This document shows positions 9,669-19,096 of a stretch of 64,000 nucleotides of DNA, piece by piece. Made by a program: the position numbers and the translations under genes. The stretch's first letter is position 1, and each line of letters starts with the position of its first letter. The notes beneath the pieces are model-generated. The model was not told where the DNA came from. It saw only the letters and a program-made list of their open reading frames with translations, and ran no database searches. Source of the stretch: an uncultured Gammaproteobacteria bacterium (GTDB lineage: Bacteria > Pseudomonadota > Gammaproteobacteria > Pseudomonadales > Porticoccaceae); contig CAJXQR010000002.1 of assembly GCA_913058345.1 (NCBI GenBank), positions 62,001-126,000 on the forward strand. Direction: 5' to 3'.

Positions 9669-9715
9669 AAAAGGGGACGCAACCCTTTTCACATTAAAGG
9701 GGACGCAACCCTTTT
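9669..9715. repeat. Tandem pair of short hairpin repeats
   Basis: Two direct copies of AAAGGGGACGCAACCCTTTT (9669-9689 with one extra A, and 9696-9715) separated by a few bases. Each is an imperfect inverted repeat and is the reverse complement of the copy at 8901-8920 apart from one G. Confidence 0.65.
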
Positions 9716-9719
9716 CATG

Positions 9720-9834
9720 CCTTATGCACCGACAGCAAAACACCGACTACTAAGATGCCTACTACTTCTCCCGGCTGTTTAAACAGGTGAGCGGCATTTG
9801 ACCCACAGAGTACCGGCGCAACAAAGCCACATAA
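9720..9834 (+). pseudogene. Remnant of a second AraC-type regulator gene
   Basis: Bases 9721-9750 match 7251-7280 of the intact regulator at 23 of 30 positions. From 9749 on, the sequence matches 7891 onward through the stop codon, so about 610 bp have been deleted internally. The copy of the ISPSEYRR region carries TGA in place of the serine codon. Only the residues around the deletion and the last ~25 codons remain. Confidence 0.8.
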
Positions 9835-9902
9835 ACGTGAAAAACTTGCGCTCGCGCTAAGCTCTGAGACACTATGTATTCATAATTAATGGGAGAGGGA
9901 AA

Positions 9903-10030
9903 ATGTAACTCGGCTTAACAGGCGAAATAGCGCTGGCCAACGGCAGTTATCGCGGCACCGGGGAGATTATCGCCAAACGCCTCGCCGAGAAGGGTGCGAC
10001 GGTTTTCGCCCACGGCTTTGAAAGCGGCAG
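9903..10030 (+). pseudogene. Remnant of a second SDR gene start
   Basis: Closely similar to bases 8047-8174 of the intact SDR gene, including the copied ribosome-site region, but its second codon is TAA. Homology stops at about 10030 and the rest of the gene is absent. Together with 9720-9834 it records an old duplication of the araC-SDR junction. Confidence 0.8.
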
Positions 10031-10070
10031 GAACAACCTCCGGCCACCCCAAACGACCCTTAGCTGTGGG

Positions 10071-10877
10071 TTAGATGCGACTTAACAAATCTTGCTTTTT
10101 CGCCTTAAATTCTTCATCGGTTAATACTCCCGCACTGCGTAGCTGGTCGAGCTGCTCAAGTAATTTCATGGTTTCACTGGCTGACTCATGATTAACAGGA
10201 GTTGTGTTTTGGCTGTGATCCGCTGGATTAGATGTATAAGCTGTGTCACTCAGTACTTGATCAGAAGAACTATTCGCCGGTGGATTATACGGCGCAGGCT
10301 CCGCGAAATTGGTTTGCACGGGTTTAGGCAAACCCTGCCCATGCACGATTGGTAAACTTGAAACCGCCACGGTGCCATATTGGCTACTAAAGGTTAATGA
10401 AGTATCGCCACCCTGTTGCTGGCTCACGCCACTAATATTGTGATCCAGGGTGTCATACACCGTTATCTGGCCTTGCAACTCAACGGCTAGGCGATTGGGG
10501 AAAACCGCGTAACGAATATTGTTTTGTGCACCACTGCTAAATGGGCTACCGAGATCCGCTGGCCACCACTGGTTACTGCCCGGCGTGCCCGCTGGAATAA
10601 CAGGAAAAACTTGATTGTTAGCCAATATACCCGCTAACTCGTTACACAAATTATCGACAGTATTTTTCAAACCATTGTTGAACATATCGCCCACCATGGT
10701 CATACCACCACGCATCCATTGTCCACTTCCACCCAGTTCAGGGCAGTTAAACTGAGCCATACTGCCGTTGCCATTATTCACGGCGACTAACATATGGACA
10801 ACAGCATCGACGCTCAAGTTGTAACGGCGAGCAATATCGTTAACAAGATTTTGACCAGTTTCAGTGAGCTTTTGCAT
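10071..10877 (-). CDS. SHOCT-domain protein of unknown function
   Basis: 268 residues. The C-terminal ~32 residues (LLEQLDQLRSAGVLTDEEF...) are a SHOCT domain, a short helical oligomerisation module. The N-terminal ~45 residues (TGQNLVNDIARRYNLSVDAVVHML) look like a conserved helical region, followed by MAQFNCPELGG and a Pro/Ser/Asn-rich low-complexity linker (~190-235). No signal peptide or membrane span. AGAGG precedes the ATG. Function unknown. Confidence 0.75.
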   Translation of the reverse strand: MQKLTETGQNLVNDIARRYNLSVDAVVHMLVAVNNGNGSMAQFNCPELGGSGQWMRGGMTMVGDMFNNGLKNTVDNLCNELAGILANNQVFPVIPAGTPGSNQWWPADLGSPFSSGAQNNIRYAVFPNRLAVELQGQITVYDTLDHNISGVSQQQGGDTSLTFSSQYGTVAVSSLPIVHGQGLPKPVQTNFAEPAPYNPPANSSSDQVLSDTAYTSNPADHSQNTTPVNHESASETMKLLEQLDQLRSAGVLTDEEFKAKKQDLLSRI

Positions 10878-11943
10878 GATAACGCCTCTGTATTAATGAA
10901 GCCGTGTAACGAAATGAAGTTCAGCACAGGAATTCACTGCGATGTCTGAATTCTGAGCTGCACGTTTGCTTGTTTAATTAGACACAACGTTTGTTACAAG
11001 TTCAGTGCACCTGCCTCTCACCCAAAACTATAAAAATAAAGACGGAAGCAATGACGAAGATACTGTAGTAGTCCGATTATCAGGGACTTAACTGGCCTAA
11101 TGGCCGAGAGGCCTTGTCATCATAAGCCATAGCCAGCGCCTAAACTAGCTATAACTTATACACTCTTCTGCAATACTCGTATTTCGTTGTTCGTGACGCA
11201 GTCATACCCATTTTTTCTAACCATAAATTTCGAACGCCATTTAGACTCGTTTCATCACCCAGTGGCTTTATAGGTTTAAAGCGCCATTTTCTGCTGCCCA
11301 AAAAATGGATCTTCAACGAAAAATAACACAACAGCTGCCTCGACAAGCCTATCCACACTTTTTTATGCCTCAGCTTGAGTATTTGATAACGCTTTAATGT
11401 CTGAGGCGCTCTACGTCAGCAATTTTTAAATGATCAAAAATAATGTCACTCGAGATGCCAAACGAACAGAATTCTCCTAATACCTTGCATCAATTTTAAC
11501 TAAGGATAATTCCACGGGCTTTATCTCCATGACTCAATAGTCGATCGCGGGATGACTTCGATCAGTGTCTTTTAGCTATAGAATCGAGGACACGAGAAGT
11601 GGCAATGAAATCTTTCATACATGCAGACCTGACGACACCCTTCTGATTTACGCTTGAATACTTGAGGGGTGAAGTGATAAAACACAGTGTATTGACAATA
11701 TGTTTAGCTTAGCGTGCTTTATCGTCAGCGCGAGAAACCTTATAAGTCATGGGTAAACAACCTCATCAAAGGTGAGACTCTGGCTATCCGCCACTAGGGT
11801 TAAAATCAATTAATGCTGAAAAACTTTGCAATAAAGCATCTCCTTTTGACAATTATCAAGGTCTTTTTACAAGCTCCTCGCTAGGGTAAGCACACTGTTC
11901 GCGCTGCGAGCTTGTCCTACATTTATTGATCAGGAGAAAAATA
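10878..11943. other. Intergenic stretch, no supported gene
   Basis: About 1.07 kb between divergent genes. The only open frame of note is 69 codons on the minus strand (11149-11358), with no ribosome site and no recognisable motif. A TTGACA occurs at 11846-11851 upstream of the Tat protein gene, but no convincing -10 lies 16-18 bp away. Could hide an unrecognised short RNA or an eroded gene. Confidence 0.4.
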
Positions 11944-12273
11944 ATGGCCGCTTCAAAAGAAACACTAGATAGACGAAAATTCATTTTGCGCACCTCTCAA
12001 GTGTTAGCGGGTACAGCCCTTGCTGGCGGAGCAGTCACTGCGAGCGCGAATACGGATGGCGAGTATTTTGTCCTCGATAGTGCGGCAGAAAACTTATGCG
12101 GCACCTGCCAACACTGGGGTGGGCGGCGTCGAATATCCGTCGATGGTAAGTCTATCGAGTTTGATAGCTTAGGCTGGTGCAACAACCCGAAAAGCCCTAA
12201 TTATCGCAAGACCACTGGCCCCAAAGGTGGAATGCAAATGGTTTGGGAAAAATGGTCTGAAATACCTGCTTAA
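11944..12273 (+). CDS. Small Tat-exported cysteine protein
   Basis: 109 residues. It starts with a twin-arginine signal (DRRKFILRTSQ followed by a hydrophobic Ala/Gly-rich stretch and a likely ASA cleavage site), so the mature ~75-residue protein goes folded to the periplasm. The mature part has CGTCQHWGG and GWCNNP, giving three cysteines and a nearby histidine, consistent with metal or Fe-S binding. It is not a standard four-cysteine HiPIP. ATG 11944 follows AGGAG; an in-frame upstream start lacks one. A strong terminator follows, so it is probably monocistronic. Confidence 0.75.
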   Translation: MAASKETLDRRKFILRTSQVLAGTALAGGAVTASANTDGEYFVLDSAAENLCGTCQHWGGRRRISVDGKSIEFDSLGWCNNPKSPNYRKTTGPKGGMQMVWEKWSEIPA

Positions 12274-12290
12274 GCAGTTAGCCCTCTCAA

Positions 12291-12322
12291 AAAAACAGCG
12301 GGTTTGACCCGCTGTTTTTTTT
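12291..12322 (+). terminator. Rho-independent terminator
   Basis: AACAGCGGG, loop TTTGA, CCCGCTGTT followed by a T run; A-rich on the other side, so it could work in both directions. It lies 18 bp after the Tat protein gene. Confidence 0.9.
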
Positions 12323-12660
12323 ATTATCAATCGAAAAAAAAGTAAATATCGGCCCTTAATATCGCGCTTTACTGATAGCTTGCACAACTGGCAAAACTGT
12401 AATTTTCTCGTTTCGACTCTATCATTCGCAACGTGCACTCTCAGCCTGAGATCATTGTCAGGGGTTGATACTGCCAAAGAAATGGATAGCCGGGGGAAAC
12501 CACTCCTTTTATTAATCAGGACAAACGCAAAATCGAATGCCGCAGCAATAAATACGGAGCAGCAGCCTGAATCTCTCCACGCTAAAACCAGCCGCATACA
12601 GCAGCATCCTACTAATTTCGCTACAATGGCCGGCTACTCCAATTGCACAATGGTGACACA

Positions 12661-14325
12661 ATGGCCCAGTACGTTTACTCCATGAACCGGGTAGGGAAAA
12701 TTGTCCCACCCAAACGACAAATCCTTAAAGATATTTCTCTGTCTTTTTTCCCCGGCGCCAAAATTGGTGTGCTCGGACTCAATGGCTCGGGGAAGTCGAC
12801 CCTCTTGAAAATTATGGCCGGGCTCGATACCGATATCATCGGCGAAGCGCGCCCCATGGCCGATATTAACATTGGCTATTTGGCCCAGGAGCCCGCCCTC
12901 GATCCCGAGAAGGACGTGCGCGGCAATGTGGAGGACGGTGTGCGCGAGGCCGTCGATGCTTTAAAAGAACTCGACGACGTGTTTACCGCCTATGCCGAAC
13001 CCGATGCCGACTTCGACAAACTGGCCAAACGCCAGGGCGAGCTGGAAGACATTATTCAAACCTGGGATGCTCACAGCCTCGACCATAAGCTCGATGTTGC
13101 CGCTGACGCCCTGCGCCTGCCCCCCTGGGATGCTGACGTCAACACATTATCCGGTGGTGAAAAACGCCGCGTTGCGCTGTGTCGTCTCCTATTATCCCGC
13201 CCCGACATGCTCTTGCTAGATGAACCGACCAACCACTTGGATGCGGAATCCGTTCACTGGCTTGAGCAGTTCCTGCATAATTTTGAGGGCACTGTGGTTG
13301 CCGTGACACACGACCGCTACTTTCTCGACAATGTCGCGGGCTGGATACTTGAATTGGACCGGGGCCACGGTATTCCCTACGAGGGCAACTACACCACCTG
13401 GCTCGAAACAAAAGAAGCTCGCCTTGAGCAGGAGAAAAAAGGCGAGGCCGCTCACTTTAAAGCGATCAAACAAGAACTCGAGTGGGTGCGTAAAAACCCC
13501 AAGGCACGGCAGGCTAAGAACAAGGCCCGGCTACAACGCTTTGAAGAAATGAACAGCCGAGAATTTCAAACCCGCAACGAAACCAACGAAATTTATATCC
13601 CGCCCGGTCCCCGCCTTGGCGACAAGGTAATTGAAATCGAGCACCTCAGTAAAAGTTTTGGCGACTCACTGTTAATTGACGACTTATCGCTAAGTATTCC
13701 CAAAGGAGCGATCGTGGGCATCGTCGGTGGTAACGGCGCGGGCAAGTCGACCCTGTTCCGCATGATTGACGGCGTCGAGCAACCCGACAGCGGCAGTATT
13801 ACCCTCGGTGAAACTGTCAAACTGGCCGTCGTCGAACAGGGGAGAGAAAACCTCGACGATGATCAAACCGTCTGGCAAGCGATTTCTGGCGGCCAGGACA
13901 TACTTCACATCGGCGATTACGAGGTGAACTCTCGCGCCTATGCCGGTCGCTTTAACTTTAAAGGCTCGGACCAGCAAAAACGGGTGGGTGATTTGTCCGG
14001 TGGTGAGCGCGGTCGCCTGCATTTAGCGAACACCTTAAAACAAGCGGCCAATGTCTTGCTGCTCGATGAGCCCTCCAACGATCTCGACGTGGAGACCTTG
14101 CGCGCTCTTGAAGAAGCCACCCTGGCCTTTCCCGGCTGCGTGCTCGTTATCTCTCACGACCGCTGGTTTCTTGACCGCATCGCCACACATATCATCGCCT
14201 TTGAGGGCAACAGCGAAGTAATATTTTTCGAAGGTAACTACAGCGAGTACCACGAAGATCTGATTGCCCGCAAAGGTCAGGATGCCCAGCCCAAACGCGT
14301 CAAGCATAAGGCGCTAAAACAGTGA
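12661..14325 (+). CDS. ettA: Energy-dependent translational throttle ABC-F ATPase
   Basis: ABC-F protein that binds the ribosomal E site and gates translation by ATP/ADP level. 554 residues starting MAQYVYSMNRVGKIVPPKR, almost as in E. coli EttA. Two ATPase domains: Walker A GLNGSGKST and GGNGAGKST, signatures LSGGEKRR and LSGGERGR, Walker B LLLDEPTNHLD and LLLDEPSNDLD. Between them lies the charged P-site tRNA interaction helix region (EWVRKNPKARQAKNK) and the arm domain in the first half. The frame is open from 12643, but the family N-terminus fixes ATG 12661. Confidence 0.97.
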   Translation: MAQYVYSMNRVGKIVPPKRQILKDISLSFFPGAKIGVLGLNGSGKSTLLKIMAGLDTDIIGEARPMADINIGYLAQEPALDPEKDVRGNVEDGVREAVDALKELDDVFTAYAEPDADFDKLAKRQGELEDIIQTWDAHSLDHKLDVAADALRLPPWDADVNTLSGGEKRRVALCRLLLSRPDMLLLDEPTNHLDAESVHWLEQFLHNFEGTVVAVTHDRYFLDNVAGWILELDRGHGIPYEGNYTTWLETKEARLEQEKKGEAAHFKAIKQELEWVRKNPKARQAKNKARLQRFEEMNSREFQTRNETNEIYIPPGPRLGDKVIEIEHLSKSFGDSLLIDDLSLSIPKGAIVGIVGGNGAGKSTLFRMIDGVEQPDSGSITLGETVKLAVVEQGRENLDDDQTVWQAISGGQDILHIGDYEVNSRAYAGRFNFKGSDQQKRVGDLSGGERGRLHLANTLKQAANVLLLDEPSNDLDVETLRALEEATLAFPGCVLVISHDRWFLDRIATHIIAFEGNSEVIFFEGNYSEYHEDLIARKGQDAQPKRVKHKALKQ

Positions 14326-14505
14326 AAGGTTTAGATTAATAGACTCTGAAGAGTCCGTGAGCACATCATAGATGCATATCTAAGGGCAAGCAGCTTCAAC
14401 TTGACTGAAGAGGTGCTCAGCATTGTTGCATCAGAGAGGGGAGAAGCTCTGCTTGCGTGGGTTTTCGGCGATGGCGGCTTGAGTATTACTGACACTCGAT
14501 AGTAA

Positions 14506-14580
14506 AGCGCCTATAGAACCGCAGCTCTATAGGCGCTGGTAGCAACTAGGTTTCTGTCTTCAACAGAGCACTAGTTGCTA
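14506..14580. terminator. Two adjacent hairpins between convergent genes
   Basis: A perfect 12-bp inverted repeat (14506-14517 with 14526-14537, arms AGCGCCTATAGA/TCTATAGGCGCT) is followed by a second stem (14540-14549 with 14571-14580, arms TAGCAACTAG/CTAGTTGCTA) with internal pairing. They lie between the ends of ettA and the convergent peroxiredoxin gene and probably end transcription from both sides, although T tracts are weak. Confidence 0.6.
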
Positions 14581-14614
14581 TCTTCTTCACATTGCATTGA
14601 CAAAAATATCAATA

Positions 14615-15187
14615 TTACCCTTCAAAAGCTTTACGTGGCTCAGATACACCCGTTGCTTCCTCACCTTTCAGATAAGCCAGCATGGTGTCTGCATCCGAAA
14701 CTTCAAAAGGGTCGGTCTCGCAGTTGTTAGAAAAGCCGGCTTCTGAAAACAGCTTTTCAATTTTGCCGTCATTAACCAACATCGAATAACGCCAGGAGCG
14801 CTTACCAAAACCCAGATTCGATTTTTCAACCAACATGCCCATTTTTTCCGTGAATTCACCATTGCCATCAGGCAGCAAGGTTATATTTTTATTACCTAAT
14901 TCCTTGCCCCACTTGAACATCACGAAGGCATCGTTCACAGAAACACAGACGATGTCATCCACACCCTGCGCTTTAAATTCCTCAAAAAGCTCATCGTAAC
15001 GAGGAAGATGGTTAGACGAACACGTTGGCGTGAATGCTCCGGGCAGTGAAAAAACGACCACTTTCTTACCGGCGAAAAAATCCTTAGTGGTTTTATCTTC
15101 CCAGCGATAAGGGTTTGCACCATCAATAGACTCATCACGGACACGTGTTTTGAAAGTAACGTCAGGGACTTCTTTAACTTCACTCAT
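14615..15187 (-). CDS. Prx5-type peroxiredoxin
   Basis: 190-residue thiol peroxidase reducing hydrogen and alkyl peroxides. The peroxidatic site PGAFTPTCS is intact; the conserved arginine is in the KRSWRYSML region and a second cysteine occurs in NNCETDPFE. It matches the peroxiredoxin part of Prx5-glutaredoxin hybrids but has no glutaredoxin domain, so it would need an external thiol partner. AAGGAG precedes ATG 15187. Monocistronic by context. Confidence 0.93.
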   Translation of the reverse strand: MSEVKEVPDVTFKTRVRDESIDGANPYRWEDKTTKDFFAGKKVVVFSLPGAFTPTCSSNHLPRYDELFEEFKAQGVDDIVCVSVNDAFVMFKWGKELGNKNITLLPDGNGEFTEKMGMLVEKSNLGFGKRSWRYSMLVNDGKIEKLFSEAGFSNNCETDPFEVSDADTMLAYLKGEEATGVSEPRKAFEG

Positions 15188-15270
15188 ATACTACTCCTTG
15201 CTAGTTGATTGATTTACAGGCGAAGTATACCCCCTGATCAACAATCATCAAAATCATACATATTGATCGC

Positions 15271-15293
15271 ATCGATCGGATATTTCGATCGAT
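15271..15293. promoter_or_regulatory. Inverted repeat upstream of the peroxiredoxin gene
   Basis: ATCGATCG (15271-15278), 7-bp spacer, CGATCGAT (15286-15293): a perfect dyad 84 bp upstream of the peroxiredoxin start. Could be a regulator site; it does not fit the OxyR spacing pattern. Which gene it serves is unknown. Confidence 0.3.
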
Positions 15294-15577
15294 CTTTGCT
15301 CGCACAACCTTCCCGCCCAAGCACCGATTTTTATGCTTTTTTGAAATCTCACGGAGTCGACGCGTGCACCATCACTGCTTGCCTGCGTCCAGTCCACACC
15401 CATTTCAGTGGCATTCATCGCTCAAAAATTGAATTAGCACATTAGTAAGCTGTCTTTTTATGATGCACCTAGCATTTAGGCCGTTGCCGGCCCCTGGTAA
15501 AAAACCTAAGCTCTAGTCCTTTTCTTCCCCATCCATAAAACGCATATCTCCACACGAAGAATGCAAAGAGAACGATT

Positions 15578-16153
15578 ATGAGCATCACTTTATTTATCAT
15601 CCTCGCGCTGCTAGTGCTTCTCATTGGTTACCTTGTCATCATTTACAATAATCTGGTCGCTATAAAGCACCGCGTTGCCAAAAGCTGGGCCAATATCGAC
15701 GTGCTGCTCAAACAACGCCATGACGAACTGCCCAAGTTAGTTGCCACCTGCAAGCGATACATGGGTTATGAGCAAGACACTCTGGAGAAGGTAATTTCGG
15801 CACGTAACTCTGTCGCCAGTGCCAGTGAGAATCAAGATATGAACGCCCTCGGCTCAGCAGAGACCCAATTGCGCAATGGTCTTGGTAAACTATTTGCCCT
15901 GGCAGAAAATTATCCCGAGTTAAAAGCTAACGACTCTTTTCAGCACCTACAGGGCCGGATCAGTGATCTCGAGAACGCTATTGCCGACCGTCGCGAACTC
16001 TATAACGACGCGGTCAATATCAACAACACCCGCATTGAGCAATTCCCCGATGTTTTGATTGCTAGCCGCTTTAACTTTAAAGCCTGCGACCTGCTAGAGT
16101 TTTCTGAGGCACAACTCAGCGACGTGAGTGTTAACACTCTGTTTAATTCTTAG
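15578..16153 (+). CDS. LemA family membrane protein
   Basis: 191 residues with one N-terminal membrane segment (about 3-23) and a helical LemA domain: VAIKHRVAKSWANIDVLLKQRHDELPKLV is the family hallmark, and NTRIEQFPDVLIA follows near the C-terminus. LemA proteins are inner-membrane, with an N-out short tail and helical bundle; exact role unknown. 28 bp before a GIDE-type membrane gene, with which it probably forms an operon, as in other bacteria. Confidence 0.92.
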   Translation: MSITLFIILALLVLLIGYLVIIYNNLVAIKHRVAKSWANIDVLLKQRHDELPKLVATCKRYMGYEQDTLEKVISARNSVASASENQDMNALGSAETQLRNGLGKLFALAENYPELKANDSFQHLQGRISDLENAIADRRELYNDAVNINNTRIEQFPDVLIASRFNFKACDLLEFSEAQLSDVSVNTLFNS

Positions 16154-16181
16154 CTAACGATTAAGTAACGTTTGCATTGCC

Positions 16182-17147
16182 GTGAATCACTTCTTCTGCC
16201 GCTCCTGCATCGCCGCTGAACCCACAGCACAATTCATTCTATGGGCTGTCCTATTGCTGGCAGCTTCCGCCTATGCTTTTTACCACACCTATCGCAGCTT
16301 CAAAAAATCTCGCTTGATCGAAGACATGCCTACCTCCCTTATTCGTTCTGCGAGTCAGGGTTTCACAGAATTGATCGGTATCGGCAAACCCCACGGCAAT
16401 CACCTGAGCGCCCCCCTGACTGCGACCCCTTGTTTATGGTGGTATTACTCCATTGAGCAGTACAAAAGCTCTGGAAAGTCGAGCAGCTGGGTAACACTTG
16501 AAAGCGGCACCAGCAAACAGCCCTTTAACATCGACGACACCAGCGGCCTCTGTCTGGTGATACCCGAAGGCGCAGACCTAACAGCGCGACACACTAAAAA
16601 ATGGCAGGGACGACTACGACATCCGCTTAGTGGTTCTAACAAAAAATCGACAAGTACGCTGAGCCGTGTTTTGAATGCTAGCATCAGTGTTGGCAAGCGA
16701 TATCGCTACACCGAGCGCCTGATTAAAGAACACGATCCACTCTATATCCTCGGTCATTTCAGTACCGACAGCTCCGGGCAACGCAGCCTTTCCATCGAAA
16801 AAATGACGGGCAATATTCTGCGTTCATGGAAAGAGGACTTTGCCAGTTTAGTAGAAAAATACGATAGTAATAACGACGGTGAACTGGATATCGCCGAATG
16901 GAAAATTGTGCAGCAGGCGGCAAAAAAAGAGGCCATAAAACAACAGCGTGAAAACTCGCAGCACGATAGAGAACACGCTATCACCAAACCCACAAACGCA
17001 GGGCTACCTTTTTTAATTGGCAGCGATGAACAGAACGCTCTCAGTGCTCGCTATCGCTGGAGAGCCATTGGCTGGAGTCTGGTCTTTTTACTCGCCGGCT
17101 CTGGGGCTACCTGGTATATCAGCGCAAGATTTACCACGGGCTTGTAA
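16182..17147 (+). CDS. GIDE-type membrane protein with an EF-hand
   Basis: 321 residues with a membrane segment at ~17-36 and another near the C-terminus (~300-318). The region LIRSASQGFTELIGIGKPHG...ATPCLWWYYSIEQY matches the GIDE/MULAN 'E3 ubiquitin ligase' domain that is common in bacteria beside LemA and has no ubiquitin role shown there; no RING finger is present. KYDSNNDGELDIAEW (~227-241) is a full canonical EF-hand loop, with D, N, D, D and E at the calcium positions. The start is GTG 16182 with a weak ribosome site. Confidence 0.75.
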   Translation: MNHFFCRSCIAAEPTAQFILWAVLLLAASAYAFYHTYRSFKKSRLIEDMPTSLIRSASQGFTELIGIGKPHGNHLSAPLTATPCLWWYYSIEQYKSSGKSSSWVTLESGTSKQPFNIDDTSGLCLVIPEGADLTARHTKKWQGRLRHPLSGSNKKSTSTLSRVLNASISVGKRYRYTERLIKEHDPLYILGHFSTDSSGQRSLSIEKMTGNILRSWKEDFASLVEKYDSNNDGELDIAEWKIVQQAAKKEAIKQQRENSQHDREHAITKPTNAGLPFLIGSDEQNALSARYRWRAIGWSLVFLLAGSGATWYISARFTTGL

Positions 17148-17171
17148 GCCTCCAAAGCCACTAGTCGCTCA

Positions 17172-17441
17172 CTAAATACCCAAACTGGACAACATGGTCG
17201 CCATTCTCTCTAGCATGCCAGCAATTTTAGGATGCTCGGCCTCGAAGTGAGCGACCTCAGCGCGCAAATCATCACTGTATTTTTGGGCGGGAACATCATT
17301 CTCTTCGTCACTGGTCACGTGTTCAATGATCTCGCTTAACAGGTCACCCATTAGATAACTTTTTTCTTCGTCAATATCTCGCGCCTTTTCTAACTCAGCG
17401 CGTAGGCTTTGTGCTTCCTCAAGTAAGCTTTTTTCTGTCAT
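17172..17441 (-). CDS. DUF4404-like small protein
   Basis: 89 residues, acidic and helical. The C-terminal FEAEHPKIAGMLERMATMLSSLGI is the recognisable conserved piece of DUF4404 proteins. No signal or membrane span. Start ATG 17441 follows AGAGGA. Convergent with the GIDE gene. Function unknown. Confidence 0.7.
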   Translation of the reverse strand: MTEKSLLEEAQSLRAELEKARDIDEEKSYLMGDLLSEIIEHVTSDEENDVPAQKYSDDLRAEVAHFEAEHPKIAGMLERMATMLSSLGI

Positions 17442-17770
17442 CAACCAATCCTCTCGTTATAAAACAGATCTAAGTTTTGAGTATAACCTTCGAGGCCCCC
17501 CTGCAGTGTAATTGAGGTCAACTGAAATTAATTTGAATACTGACTGAGGCCGTTTATCGCTAAAGCACAACATAGCACGCGCCAATAAAACAGCAGGTGG
17601 CGCACCAAAATATCACCAATTCCAAGAAAAAAGCTAGATATCTGCCCTCTTTTCACTAAAATTGCGCACAACAATTTCGTATGGCCAATGATAGTGCAGT
17701 CTTTGCTCTGGAAGACCGCCTCTCCTCGCTTACCTCCAACAAAACACCAACCATTAACAGGCGGTGCTCC

Positions 17771-19081
17771 ATGCTTCCAGCTTCTCAGAAACTCCTGCCC
17801 AGTGCTAGTTTACTAGCCTTTCTTGTGGCTCCAGCTACTGGCTTCGCCGATGAGATTAACAGTGCCAATACTGCATGGATTATGACCTCCACCGCATTGG
17901 TACTTTTTATGACAGTCCCCGGTCTGTCGCTGTTTTACGGCGGCTTGGTGCGCAGTAAAAATGTCCTGTCGGTGTTAATGCAGTGCTTTGCAATTACCTG
18001 CGGCGCTTCCGTTGTCTGGCTGGCTTTTGGCTACAGCCTCGCCTTTGGCGATGGCGGCAGTCTCAACAATTGGATAGGTAGCTTTGACAACACCCTGTTC
18101 GCCAATATGCGTGAATCCACCGTGAGCGGCGATATTCCGGAAAGCGTCTTTGCGCTGTTTCAAATGACCTTTGCCATTATCACTCCGGCGCTAATCATTG
18201 GCGCCTTCGCCGAAAGGGCGCGCTTTTCTACCATTATGGTGTTCAGCATGCTCTGGCTAGTGCTCGTGTATGTGCCCGTTACCCACTGGGTGTGGGGCGG
18301 TGGCTGGCTGGGCCAAATGGGGCTGCTCGATTTTGCCGGGGGCACCGTCGTACACGTCACCGCCGGTGTCGCCGCACTGGTCGCCGCACTAGTTATCGGC
18401 AATCGCAAGGGTTTCGGCTCACAGGCGATGCCCCCTCACAATATGACGATGACCGTAATGGGCGCAGGTATGCTTTGGGTCGGCTGGTTCGGTTTTAATG
18501 GTGGCTCGGCACTCGCAGCCAACGGTGACGCGGGCATGGCGATGCTCGTCACCCATATTTCAGCGGCGGCAGGTTCTCTAGCATGGATGATGATGGAATG
18601 GATTCGCCACGGCAAACCCTCGGTGCTGGGTATCGTTACGGGCATGGTTGCCGGACTTGGCACCATCACCCCCGCCTCGGGCTTTGTCGGCCCTGGGGGC
18701 GCTCTGCTTATCGGTTTTGGCGCCGGTATTGTTTGCTACTTTGCCACCCAGGCCATTAAGCAAACCTTTAAAATTGACGACTCCCTGGATGTCTTCCCCG
18801 TACATGGGGTCGGCGGCATTATCGGCACCTTGCTAGCCGGTTTTTTCGCCTCTGACCAACTTGGCCCTTTCAGTGGACAAGGCTATGCCGAAGGCATGAC
18901 CATGGGCTCGCAACTGGGCGTACAGGCCATTGGCGTGGCCGCCACCTTGATTTACACCGCGGTTATTACCTATCTCTTGCTCAAAGTGCTCGATGCATTC
19001 ATGGGCCTGCGAGTTACCAGTGACGAAGAAACAGAAGGGCTGGATATCGCCCTCCATGATGAGCGTGGCTACGATCTCTAA
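17771..19081 (+). CDS. amtB: Ammonium transporter
   Basis: Amt family ammonium channel of the inner membrane, about 436 residues with eleven expected membrane segments after a signal peptide (LLPSASLLAFLVAPATGFA). The pore histidines lie in GGTVVHVTAGVAAL and DVFPVHGVGGIIG, and the Phe-gate positions in QMTFAIITPALI and WFGFNGGSALA. The frame opens at ATG 17681, but the signal peptide argues for ATG 17771. No glnK lies next to it, which is unusual because the PII gene is commonly the partner. Confidence 0.92.
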   Translation: MLPASQKLLPSASLLAFLVAPATGFADEINSANTAWIMTSTALVLFMTVPGLSLFYGGLVRSKNVLSVLMQCFAITCGASVVWLAFGYSLAFGDGGSLNNWIGSFDNTLFANMRESTVSGDIPESVFALFQMTFAIITPALIIGAFAERARFSTIMVFSMLWLVLVYVPVTHWVWGGGWLGQMGLLDFAGGTVVHVTAGVAALVAALVIGNRKGFGSQAMPPHNMTMTVMGAGMLWVGWFGFNGGSALAANGDAGMAMLVTHISAAAGSLAWMMMEWIRHGKPSVLGIVTGMVAGLGTITPASGFVGPGGALLIGFGAGIVCYFATQAIKQTFKIDDSLDVFPVHGVGGIIGTLLAGFFASDQLGPFSGQGYAEGMTMGSQLGVQAIGVAATLIYTAVITYLLLKVLDAFMGLRVTSDEETEGLDIALHDERGYDL

Positions 19082-19096
19082 GTGCCACGAACCATT

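Noticed and set aside
11149-11358. 69-codon minus-strand ORF
   Set aside because: No ribosome site, irregular composition and no recognisable motif; probably chance in a long intergenic stretch.
11944-12273. High-potential iron-sulfur protein assignment
   Set aside because: Only three cysteines and different spacing from HiPIP.
17445-17770. Sigma-54/NtrC promoter before amtB
   Set aside because: A TGGCGC stretch is present, but no GC at the -12 position; match too weak to list.
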